A DNA stretch of 6,557 nt from positions 1 to 6,557 of the forward strand of contig CAMBSR010000133.1 of assembly GCA_945870475.1 (NCBI GenBank), written 5' to 3'. Position numbers and translations under genes: made by a program. This stretch comes from Phycisphaera mikurensis NBRC 102666. GTDB lineage: Bacteria; Planctomycetota; Phycisphaerae; Phycisphaerales; SM1A02. The first letter of the stretch is position 1, and each line of letters begins with the position of its first letter. The notes under the pieces were generated by a model that made no database searches, was not told the origin of the DNA, and worked only from the letters and a program-made list of their open reading frames with translations. Positions 1 through 4,913 of the stretch are shown piece after piece.

Positions 1-142
1 CTCGCCGGAGGGGCAGTGGCGGCGCCATGCCGCCCGCCCCGCAAGGCGACCGGGGGCCAGTACGCCGGCGCGCGTGGAACGTCGCAAACGCGACAACTCC
101 CGCACCACCAGTAACAAGCTGCAATTCACCCCGCTCCGCGAC
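1..142. other. Region downstream of trpE, no supported gene
   Basis: No open frame here resembles a protein I recognise. Two small inverted repeats are visible: a 6-bp stem with a 5-base loop at 18-34, and GTCGC-aaac-GCGAC at 81-94. Neither is followed by a T-run, so neither is a convincing intrinsic terminator for trpE. A minus-strand ATG at 26-28 could open a further gene leaving the window, but only about nine codons are visible and it has no clear ribosome binding site. Confidence 0.4.
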
Positions 143-1621
143 TCACGCCCCGAACGCGCGCTCGGCCAGGTCGACCGCACGCCCAAGGGCCGCGCTCTTG
201 GCGATGGTCTCCTCGAACTCCGCGCTCGGCACGCTGTCGAGCACCACGCCGGCGCCGGCCTGCAGGCCAACGACCCACGGCTGCCCCGCACGATGATTCG
301 CCGTGGGGATCACCATGGTGCGCAACGCGAGCGCGATGTCCATGTCGCCGTTCCATCCCACCGCGCCGATGCCGCCGGAGTACGGCCCGCGCCGGACGGG
401 CTCGAGCTCGTCGATGATCTGGATGGCACGCACCTTGGGCGCGCCGCTCACGGTGCCCACGGGAAGCGTGGCACGCAGCGCGTCCCAGCAGTCGAGGCCG
501 GGGCGAAGTTCGCCGGTGACCGTTGAGCTGATGTGCATGACGTGGCTGTAACGCTCCACCTCCATGCAGCGCTCCACCTTCACCGAGCCCTGCTCGGCGA
601 CGCGGCCGACGTCGTTGCGGCCGAGGTCCACGAGCATCACGTGCTCCGCGCGCTCCTTCTCGTCGGCCAGGAGCTCGGCCTCGAGCGCCTGGTCCTCGCT
701 CTCGGAGCGGCCGCGGAGGCGCGTGCCGGCGAGCGGGCGGTTCACCACGGTGCGATCGCGCACGCGGCAGAGGATCTCCGGGCTGGAAGCGACCAGGATG
801 CACCCTTCCGCCTGCAGGTAGATCTGGTACGGGCTGGGGTTCACCACGCGCAGCGCGCGGTAGATGTCGAACGGATCGGCATGCGACTCGCGGTCCTGGC
901 GACGGCTGAGGACCACCTGGAACGCATCGCCTGCGCGGATGTACTCCTGCGCGCGCTCCACGGCGCGCTCGAACTCGGCGCGGGTCATCGAACCGGCTTC
1001 CGGGGGCTGCGGACGCTGCCCGAGGTCCAGGTCCACCGCGCCGGGCGCGAGCGGCGGCGCGCCCGCGGTGAGCCGCGCGCAGAACGCGTCGAGCGCGCGG
1101 CGGCCGTGGGCGATGGCCGCGGCCTCGTCGGGATGCTCGTCGGAAGGCACGGAGATCACCGCATGCACCAGCTTGGCGACGTGGTCGAAGACGGCCACCT
1201 CGCGGTACATGCCGAAATGCATGTCGGGCAGTCCGCGGTCGTCGCGCGGGGCCGCGGAGAACGGCAGCTTGCCGGGTTCGAGCCAACGCACTGCGTCGAA
1301 TGCGCAGAAGCCGACCCATCCGCCGTGGAACGCCTCGGGCATGCGGTCGACCACGTGCGGGACGTAGCGGGCACCGAGCGCACGCACCGTCTCGAGCGGA
1401 TTGGCAGCCTGCGTGTGCTCCACCGTGGCGGAGCGACGGTCGCGGATCTCCACCTCGTGGCCGCGCGCCAGCACCTCGAGCACCGGCTGCGCACCGAGCA
1501 TGGACCAGCGGCCGACCGTGGCGCCGTTCTCGACGCTCTCGAACAGGAAGCTCGGCGCGGCGCGATCGTCCGCCGCGACCAGGCGCCGGTACGCGAGCAC
1601 CGGCGTGAGCTGGTCGCTCAT
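143..1621 (-). CDS. trpE: Anthranilate synthase component I (TrpE)
   Basis: This enzyme makes anthranilate from chorismate, using ammonia supplied by the TrpG glutaminase subunit, as the first committed step of tryptophan synthesis in the cytoplasm. The 492-residue reading has the usual family length. An N-terminal domain (about residues 20-160) carries the LFESVENG segment (26-33) and, later, NPSPY (261-265), both typical of the tryptophan feedback site. The chorismate-binding domain follows, with SSPE (279-282), PLAGTRLRG (296-304), the HVMLVDLGRNDVG stretch (to 339), GTVSGAPK (389-396) and GPYSGGIG (412-419). Alanine in PLAGT, where PabB usually has lysine (PIKGT), favours TrpE over aminodeoxychorismate synthase. 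The start was chosen at the ATG just before QLTPVLAYRRL, where the family normally begins. In-frame ATGs at 1645 and 1663 would add 8 or 14 residues. None of the three has a clear Shine-Dalgarno. It follows ruvC by about 50 bases. No trpG is in view. Confidence 0.93.
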   Translation of the reverse strand: MSDQLTPVLAYRRLVAADDRAAPSFLFESVENGATVGRWSMLGAQPVLEVLARGHEVEIRDRRSATVEHTQAANPLETVRALGARYVPHVVDRMPEAFHGGWVGFCAFDAVRWLEPGKLPFSAAPRDDRGLPDMHFGMYREVAVFDHVAKLVHAVISVPSDEHPDEAAAIAHGRRALDAFCARLTAGAPPLAPGAVDLDLGQRPQPPEAGSMTRAEFERAVERAQEYIRAGDAFQVVLSRRQDRESHADPFDIYRALRVVNPSPYQIYLQAEGCILVASSPEILCRVRDRTVVNRPLAGTRLRGRSESEDQALEAELLADEKERAEHVMLVDLGRNDVGRVAEQGSVKVERCMEVERYSHVMHISSTVTGELRPGLDCWDALRATLPVGTVSGAPKVRAIQIIDELEPVRRGPYSGGIGAVGWNGDMDIALALRTMVIPTANHRAGQPWVVGLQAGAGVVLDSVPSAEFEETIAKSAALGRAVDLAERAFGA

Positions 1622-1672
1622 CAGGCGGCGCGAGAGAAGATGCATGCGCACGGTGCCGGGCATGGTGAAAGG

Positions 1673-2233
1673 CTATCGGCGGGCGGGACGCACGGCTGCA
1701 GCGGACTTCGACTGCTTTCCCGCAGGAAGTACCCGGGGTGCCATGGAGAGATCGTCGCCGTGGCGTCGCGCGCAGCAGGCGGCGATGGCGATGGCATCCG
1801 CCACGTCCGGCGGCTCCGGCAGCTTCCGCAAGGAGAACTGGTGCATGACCGCGCGCTGCATCTGTTCCTTGGACGCCTGGCCGCGCCCGGTCACGGCCTT
1901 CTTGATCTCGGCCGGTGCGAACTCGTCCACCGGCAGGTCGCGCAGCGCCGCAGAGAGCAGCACCACCCCGCGCCCGTGTCCCATCACGATCGCGGTGCGC
2001 ACGTGCTTGACGTGGGCGAAGACCTCTTCCACCGCCACCCTGCCCGGCTGCAGCTCATCGAGGAGCGTACCGAGCTCCTCGTGCAGCGCGCGCAGGCGCA
2101 CGATCACGGAATCGGTCGGCTTGAGGCGGACGACGCCCGCCTCGATGAGCGAAGGCTCCGTGCTTCCGGGGCGAAGCTCCACGCAGGCATAGCCGGTGAT
2201 CCGCAGGCCGGGATCGATGCCGACGATCCTCAT
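1673..2233 (-). CDS. ruvC: Crossover junction endodeoxyribonuclease RuvC
   Basis: RuvC is the dimeric, magnesium-dependent resolvase that nicks Holliday junctions at the end of homologous recombination, working with the RuvAB branch-migration motor. The 186-residue product begins MRIVGIDPGLRITGYA, the standard RuvC N-terminus. All four acidic metal ligands can be placed: Asp7, Glu69 in VAVEEVF, and Asp143 and Asp146 in PPDVADAIAIA. The conserved VTGRGQASKEQMQ segment (114-126) is also present. The ATG at 2231-2233 is fixed by the MRIVGIDPG motif. Its first bases overlap the stop codon of the preceding gene as ATGA, which suggests translational coupling. ruvA and ruvB, common neighbours of ruvC, are not in view. 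The C-terminal tail of about 25 residues is basic and Ala/Arg-rich. Confidence 0.96.
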   Translation of the reverse strand: MRIVGIDPGLRITGYACVELRPGSTEPSLIEAGVVRLKPTDSVIVRLRALHEELGTLLDELQPGRVAVEEVFAHVKHVRTAIVMGHGRGVVLLSAALRDLPVDEFAPAEIKKAVTGRGQASKEQMQRAVMHQFSLRKLPEPPDVADAIAIAACCARRHGDDLSMAPRVLPAGKQSKSAAAVRPARR

Positions 2234-2979
2234 CGCGAAGCCCCCGCAGCCCGTGGCCGGATGACGAGCTGCACGCGCGTGCCGGGCGCAGGGATCACGG
2301 CGGTGGTGGCCTGCCACTCCGGGGCATCCACGTCCACCTTGTCGGAGAGCACCTCGTCGTAGGCAATCACCTCGTCACCGAAGGTGACGAGGCCGACGAT
2401 GCTGCCGGTGCGGTCGGCCACGTAATGTTCGCCGGGTCCCATGCTCTTGGTGTTCGATCGTATGCGCGAACCGGCGAAGACCCACGGCTGCGCCGGGAAG
2501 GCGCGGCCATTGACGGGATCCGTGATCCACGACGAGAGCGGCACCTCGCCGGACGCGGTGCGCACCGCGAGCGCAAGCGGCGCACCGGAAGGCGCCACGC
2601 GGACCACGGCATCGGAGCCGTCGGCGGCGGGCTTCCACTCGCCGGGATGACCGGGCTCGAGTCCAAGGAGAAGGATGGCGGCATGGATGCGGCTCGGCGT
2701 CACCGCGATCGCCAGGAGTGATTCGTGCTCGCGGGTGCCCGCCTTGCAGGCAGCCTGCTCAAGCCATCCGCGGTCGCACGCGACCTCGGCCTCGACGCGG
2801 ACTTCGCGCGCAATGCGGTCGACGACCAGGCCGGGACCCAGGACGATGGTCGAAGGTGACGCCGCAGGTTCGGGCGACGATGCCGACGTGGGCGGCGCAG
2901 CACAACCGGGCGTGGCCCAAGCGACAAGCGCGAGCATGATTGTGACGCAGACGATGATGACCCTGGATGCCGGAACCAT
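2230..2979 (-). CDS. Secreted YdjY-domain protein
   Basis: This 249-residue protein of unknown biochemical function resembles YdjY-domain proteins, which are frequent in planctomycetes. Family-like signatures are KAGTREHESLL (79-89) and IHAAILLLGLEPGHPGEW (98-115), after a predicted strand region with VVDRIAREVRVEAEV (52-66). The N-terminus is a signal sequence: short basic lead (MVPASR), hydrophobic core (about 7-22), then ATPGCA. A lipoprotein cleavage before Cys26 is possible but TPGC is a poor lipobox, so plain Sec export is equally likely. A Pro/Ser/Ala-rich linker (27-45) follows. The frame stays open upstream to 3120, but the ATG at 2977-2979 places the signal peptide at the start, and the earlier codons read as non-coding and cross a terminator-like structure. 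It is the first gene of an apparent operon with ruvC and trpE. The role is not inferable from the neighbours. Confidence 0.8.
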   Translation of the reverse strand: MVPASRVIIVCVTIMLALVAWATPGCAAPPTSASSPEPAASPSTIVLGPGLVVDRIAREVRVEAEVACDRGWLEQAACKAGTREHESLLAIAVTPSRIHAAILLLGLEPGHPGEWKPAADGSDAVVRVAPSGAPLALAVRTASGEVPLSSWITDPVNGRAFPAQPWVFAGSRIRSNTKSMGPGEHYVADRTGSIVGLVTFGDEVIAYDEVLSDKVDVDAPEWQATTAVIPAPGTRVQLVIRPRAAGASR

Positions 2980-3093
2980 CGGACTGCATCGTTCATCGGC
3001 ACGTCGACGCCGAACCCCGGACCAAATTCCTGCTCCGAGCGACGACGGGTTCATGAGCATGCGCGCCGGCCCACCGAATGCATCCACCAAATG

Positions 3094-3130
3094 AAAAAGG
3101 CCCGGCGGAGGCAAGCTCACGCCGAGCCCT
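3094..3130 (-). terminator. Intrinsic terminator in the leader of the YdjY-ruvC-trpE operon
   Basis: Read on the minus strand, GGCTCGGCG (plus 3120-3128) pairs with CGCCGGGCC (plus 3099-3107) with one U-G wobble across a 12-base loop. TTTTT (plus 3094-3098) follows immediately, so the stem-plus-U-run shape is classical. The stem can extend by a G-U and an A-U pair into the U-run. No minus-strand gene ends nearby to the right. The element lies about 115 bases before the YdjY start and divergent from the gene on its right. It could be an attenuator, the end of a small RNA, or a stop for antisense transcription. Confidence 0.7.
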
Positions 3131-3147
3131 TCCGGGGGCTCGTGAGC
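3115..3147 (-). promoter_or_regulatory. Alternative hairpin overlapping the terminator
   Basis: A second stem can form on the same strand: GCTCAC (plus 3115-3120) with GTGAGC (3142-3147), and GAGCCC (3124-3129) with GGGCTC (3136-3141). It has a TTCCGG loop and a three-base bulge (3121-3123). It uses bases 3120-3128, which are one arm of the terminator, so the two structures exclude each other. This is the geometry of an antiterminator/terminator pair. That it works as a switch is inference. Confidence 0.5.
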
Positions 3148-3175
3148 AGCATACTGTAGGCTGACTAACCGTCAT
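3148..3175 (-). promoter_or_regulatory. Possible minus-strand promoter
   Basis: On the minus strand ATGACG (plus 3170-3175) and TATGCT (plus 3148-3153) are 16 bases apart and each match four of six bases of the sigma-70 consensus. A start about seven bases further on, near 3141, would place the competing hairpins at the very 5' end of the transcript. The surrounding stretch (3150-3240) is the most AT-rich part of this intergenic region. The match is weak and planctomycete promoter preferences are not well defined to me. Confidence 0.3.
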
Positions 3176-3178
3176 GCA

Positions 3179-3264
3179 CCCACCTTCGTTGCAGCGGAAA
3201 ACGAATCTTTGAGCAGAATTCCCACATCAGAATCGATCGCGCTGCAACGGACTGTCCGGGTGGG
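3179..3264 (+). repeat. Long interrupted inverted repeat upstream of the pterin synthase gene
   Basis: CGTTGCAGCG (3187-3196) is a perfect reverse complement of CGCTGCAACG (3240-3249). The stem extends by a wobble and an A-T pair to 3185 and 3251, and then, past a seven-base bulge, by CCCACC (3179-3184) with GGTGGG (3259-3264). The intervening loop is 43 bases. The element ends about 25 bases before the chosen ATG at 3290, so it could fold in the 5' leader. A shorter competing hairpin, TTCGTT (3185-3190) with AACGAA (3200-3205), uses the same left arm. It does not match any riboswitch I can recognise. Confidence 0.55.
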
Positions 3265-3289
3265 GATCCCGTTCCCAAGACCGGGCGCC

Positions 3290-4048
3290 ATGAAAGAAAA
3301 CGAGGCCGCGCCGACGCGACGCAACGGCTACGCCGGGATTCCGCCATCCGATGGCTTCACCGCTCATCATGAAGTCACCATCGAGTGCATTGGCCAGCCG
3401 GATCGAGGTACGGGGTACCTCGTGGGTATCCAGGAACTCGATGCCGTCGTGCGAACGCACGTCCTTCCCCTGCTGCAGGCATTCTGCGCAGGTTCCGAGC
3501 CGATCACGCCCGCCGATGCCGTGCGTCGCATGGCTGAAGCCGCCGCGCCGGCAATGCCCGCGCAGGCAACCCTTCGCTCCCTGACGTGGTCTCCGGGACC
3601 CTTTGTCACATATTCGTGGAGAACTGAGATGCCTACCTTCGCCATCGTGAGCGAGTCCTTCGAATTCAGCGCCGCGCACCGCCTGCACTGCCCGGACCTG
3701 TCGGACGAGGAGAACCGGCGCACGTTCGGAAAGTGCAACCATCCGAGCGGGCATGGGCACAACTACCGCATCGCGGTGGCCGCGCGGGTGCCCACCGGAG
3801 CAGGCTCCGGGGCGTTCGGAATCGGTTCGATGGAGGCGATCGTGATGCACACGGTGATCGACCGCTTCGACCACAAGCACCTGAACCTGGACTGCGCGGA
3901 GTTCGCCACGCTCAATCCGTCGGTCGAGAACATCGCCATGATCTGCCACGGGCTGCTCGCGCCGGAACTGGCAACGGCGGGCGTGGAGATCGACCACGTC
4001 ACCGTCTGGGAGACGGAGAAGACGTCGGCGACCTACCCGGTTCGCTGA
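3290..4048 (+). CDS. 6-pyruvoyl/6-carboxytetrahydropterin synthase, with degenerate N-terminal half
   Basis: The C-terminal half (residues 114-252) is a complete PTPS/QueD-family enzyme, converting dihydroneopterin triphosphate to 6-carboxy- or 6-pyruvoyl-tetrahydropterin, the entry to queuosine/preQ0 or pterin synthesis. Numbered from its internal Met, zinc ligands are His17 (SAAHRLH), His42 and His44 (GHGHNY). The catalytic Cys36 sits in KCNHPSGHGH, Asp81-His82 in FDHKHLN, and the pterin-binding Glu128 in VWETEKTSATY. The CxxxxxHGH spacing is like mammalian PTPS, while classical QueD has CxxxHGH, so the product is uncertain. The N-terminal half (about 14-112) resembles a second copy of the fold: HHEVTIECIG, GYLVGIQELDAVVR and a closing strand SLTWSPGPFVTYSW. 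It lacks the Cys and HGH motifs. The ATG at 3290 starts just before this half. A TTG at 3209 would add 27 residues but lies in the inverted repeat. Product length is 252 residues, about twice the usual single domain. Confidence 0.88.
   Translation: MKENEAAPTRRNGYAGIPPSDGFTAHHEVTIECIGQPDRGTGYLVGIQELDAVVRTHVLPLLQAFCAGSEPITPADAVRRMAEAAAPAMPAQATLRSLTWSPGPFVTYSWRTEMPTFAIVSESFEFSAAHRLHCPDLSDEENRRTFGKCNHPSGHGHNYRIAVAARVPTGAGSGAFGIGSMEAIVMHTVIDRFDHKHLNLDCAEFATLNPSVENIAMICHGLLAPELATAGVEIDHVTVWETEKTSATYPVR
3618..3621 (+). promoter_or_regulatory. Ribosome binding site for an internal start at 3629
   Basis: GGAG lies seven bases before the in-frame ATG at 3629-3631, which opens the sequence MPTFAIVSESFEF. 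This is exactly where single-domain PTPS proteins begin. It is one of the best start signals in the window, while the upstream ATG at 3290 has none. Translation could therefore start here as well, or instead, giving a 139-residue catalytic protein. Confidence 0.45.
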
Positions 4049-4073
4049 GCGCTCTCGAAGAATGCAGGGCCGA

Positions 4074-4096
4074 GTGCGGTGCCGAGGGCACCGCGC
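4074..4096. terminator. Hairpin between convergent genes
   Basis: GTGCGGTGCC (4074-4083) pairs with GGCACCGCGC (4087-4096) over ten base pairs, one a wobble, with a three-base GAG loop. It sits in the 67-base gap between the stop of the pterin synthase gene and the stop of the CDGSH gene. Being symmetric it could act on both strands. No T-run follows on either strand, so it is not a standard Rho-independent terminator and may serve for RNA 3'-end stability. Confidence 0.5.
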
Positions 4097-4115
4097 AATC
4101 GCACGGACGCCGCGT

Positions 4116-4340
4116 TCACGCGCAGGTGTTGCCCGTGAACTCGTCCGGACCGCTGCCGTTGGGCTGGCGATCCTCGCCGTACGTGTAGAGCTTGCCGGCC
4201 TCCTCGTTGCGCGCCGGCTTGTGCGAGCCGTCGCAGAGCGGGAAGTTCTTCGTCAGGCCACAGGCGCAGACGAAGACGGGCTTGTCGGAAGGCTCGATCT
4301 TGACGGGGGCAGCGGCGACGTGGCGAACGATGCGGGCCAT
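4116..4340 (-). CDS. CDGSH iron-sulfur domain protein
   Basis: This small 74-residue protein should bind a redox-active, acid-labile [2Fe-2S] cluster with three cysteines and one histidine, as in the mitoNEET family. The motif is complete: Cys25, Cys27, Cys36 and His40 within CACGLTKNFPLCDGSH, matching C-x-C-x2-(S/T)-x3-P-x-C-D-G-(S/A/T)-H. There is no signal peptide or membrane segment, so it is expected in the cytoplasm. It has a single CDGSH motif and a short polar tail (about 50-74) ending in GNTCA. The partner of such small bacterial proteins is usually unknown. A strong AAGGA (plus 4347-4351) six bases before the ATG fixes the start. It is the last gene of the presumed mqnD operon, 66 bases after the ACT-domain gene, where redox or cluster chemistry linked to menaquinone metabolism is conceivable but not shown. 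Confidence 0.93.
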   Translation of the reverse strand: MARIVRHVAAAPVKIEPSDKPVFVCACGLTKNFPLCDGSHKPARNEEAGKLYTYGEDRQPNGSGPDEFTGNTCA

Positions 4341-4344
4341 GGTG

Positions 4345-4357
4345 GTTCCTTGGGAAC
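4345..4357 (-). promoter_or_regulatory. Small inverted repeat covering the CDGSH ribosome binding site
   Basis: GTTCC (4345-4349) and GGAAC (4353-4357) flank a three-base loop. On the mRNA this pairs part of the AAGGA ribosome binding site with upstream bases, and the stem ends four bases before the start codon. The octamer GGTGGTTC (GAACCACC on the mRNA) also occurs twice, at 4341-4348 and 4360-4367. A five-pair stem is weak, so sequestration is only a possibility. Confidence 0.35.
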
Positions 4358-4376
4358 GGGGTGGTTCGGTGAGTGT

Positions 4377-4404
4377 CGGCAGATGAACGCCGGCAGATGA
4401 ATGC
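4377..4404. repeat. Two-copy 14-bp tandem repeat
   Basis: CGGCAGATGAACGC (4377-4390) is followed directly by CGGCAGATGAATGC (4391-4404), one mismatch in fourteen. The pair lies in the 66-base gap between the ACT-domain gene and the CDGSH gene, ending just before the ACT stop codon. It may be a replication-slippage duplication or a paired binding site. Confidence 0.7.
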
Positions 4405-4406
4405 CG

Positions 4407-4862
4407 TCAGGGCGCGAGATCCTCTTCCGCCTGCTGGCGGAAGCGCTTGCGGAGCAGGATCTGCCCCGCGAGGTGATTGTCGTCGACGCAGATGGCGACG
4501 GCCGGATGCTCGCCGCGCAGCATGATCGGGTACGCGAAGCGGATGTTGAGCTCGGCGCCGAGGAGGAACTGGCAGGCGCCGCTCAGGCACTGCTGCTCGC
4601 CCAGCTCGACGATGATCAGGTCCGTCTCCGCGAACGTGTACTGGCTGCGGCGCAGGATGTGGCGCGCGGCGTCGGCGTTCGTGAAGATCATGCGGACCAC
4701 GGCGTAGTCGCTCGAGTCCACGATGCTGAAGGCGGCCAGGCGCGTCGAGGGCGCCTCGTCGAAGGTGCGCAGCAATTCCAGCAGCTTGCCGACCTTGTTG
4801 TTGAGGAACACGCTGAACTGGCGCACCGTGGGCGGTGCGTATCCGAGTTCGGTGTCAGCCAT
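4407..4862 (-). CDS. Tandem ACT-domain protein
   Basis: The 151-residue product looks like two ACT-type ligand-binding folds and nothing else. The first runs about residues 13-88: VRQFSVFLNNKVGKLLELLRTF is a typical ACT strand-helix opening, then AAFSIVDSSDYAVVRMIF, then TDLIIVEL. The second runs about 92-145, with QCLSGACQFLLGAELNIRFAYP and a closing VAICVDDNHLAGQILL. There is no catalytic domain, signal peptide or DNA-binding domain, so it is probably a cytoplasmic sensor of an amino acid or similar small molecule that acts through a partner. Stand-alone tandem-ACT proteins of this kind are known in planctomycetes, without a settled function. The start at MADTELGYAPP was preferred; an in-frame ATG at 4883 would add seven residues (MSSSLPP). 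Neither has a Shine-Dalgarno. It lies about 50 bases after mqnD and 66 before the CDGSH gene, on the same strand. Confidence 0.82.
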   Translation of the reverse strand: MADTELGYAPPTVRQFSVFLNNKVGKLLELLRTFDEAPSTRLAAFSIVDSSDYAVVRMIFTNADAARHILRRSQYTFAETDLIIVELGEQQCLSGACQFLLGAELNIRFAYPIMLRGEHPAVAICVDDNHLAGQILLRKRFRQQAEEDLAP

Positions 4863-4913
4863 GGGTGGAAGCGAGGAGCTCATCGCGGGGAGCGGGGAGG
4901 ATATCGGCGCGGC

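Noticed and set aside
1..28. Start of another minus-strand gene at the ATG 26-28
   Set aside because: Only nine codons are visible, with no ribosome binding site and no recognisable protein.
533..2362. A 609-codon plus-strand open frame opposite trpE and ruvC
   Set aside because: Its product is rich in His, Arg, Ala and Gly with no recognisable motif, and it is antisense to two genes with complete catalytic signatures. Long antisense frames are expected in GC-rich coding DNA.
2980..3120. Upstream GTG at 3120 as the start of the YdjY protein
   Set aside because: It would bury the signal peptide 47 residues inside the protein. The extra sequence looks non-coding and begins inside a terminator arm.
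2993..3175. A 60-codon minus-strand frame (MTVSQPTVCCSRAP...) as a leader peptide for trpE attenuation
   Set aside because: It has only one Trp, no tandem Trp codons, no ribosome binding site, and trpE is the third gene downstream.
3209..3289. TTG at 3209 as the start of the pterin synthase
   Set aside because: TTG starts are rare, no ribosome binding site precedes it, and the added 27 residues lie inside the inverted repeat and before the recognisable fold.
3179..3300. preQ1 or other known riboswitch before the pterin synthase
   Set aside because: I could not find the preQ1-I core or any other class signature by eye. The structure is reported only as an unassigned inverted repeat.
3227..3997. 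A 256-codon minus-strand open frame opposite the pterin synthase
   Set aside because: The plus strand has all PTPS catalytic residues. The minus frame shows no motif. It would have supplied a gene for the terminator at 3094, but that is not enough support.
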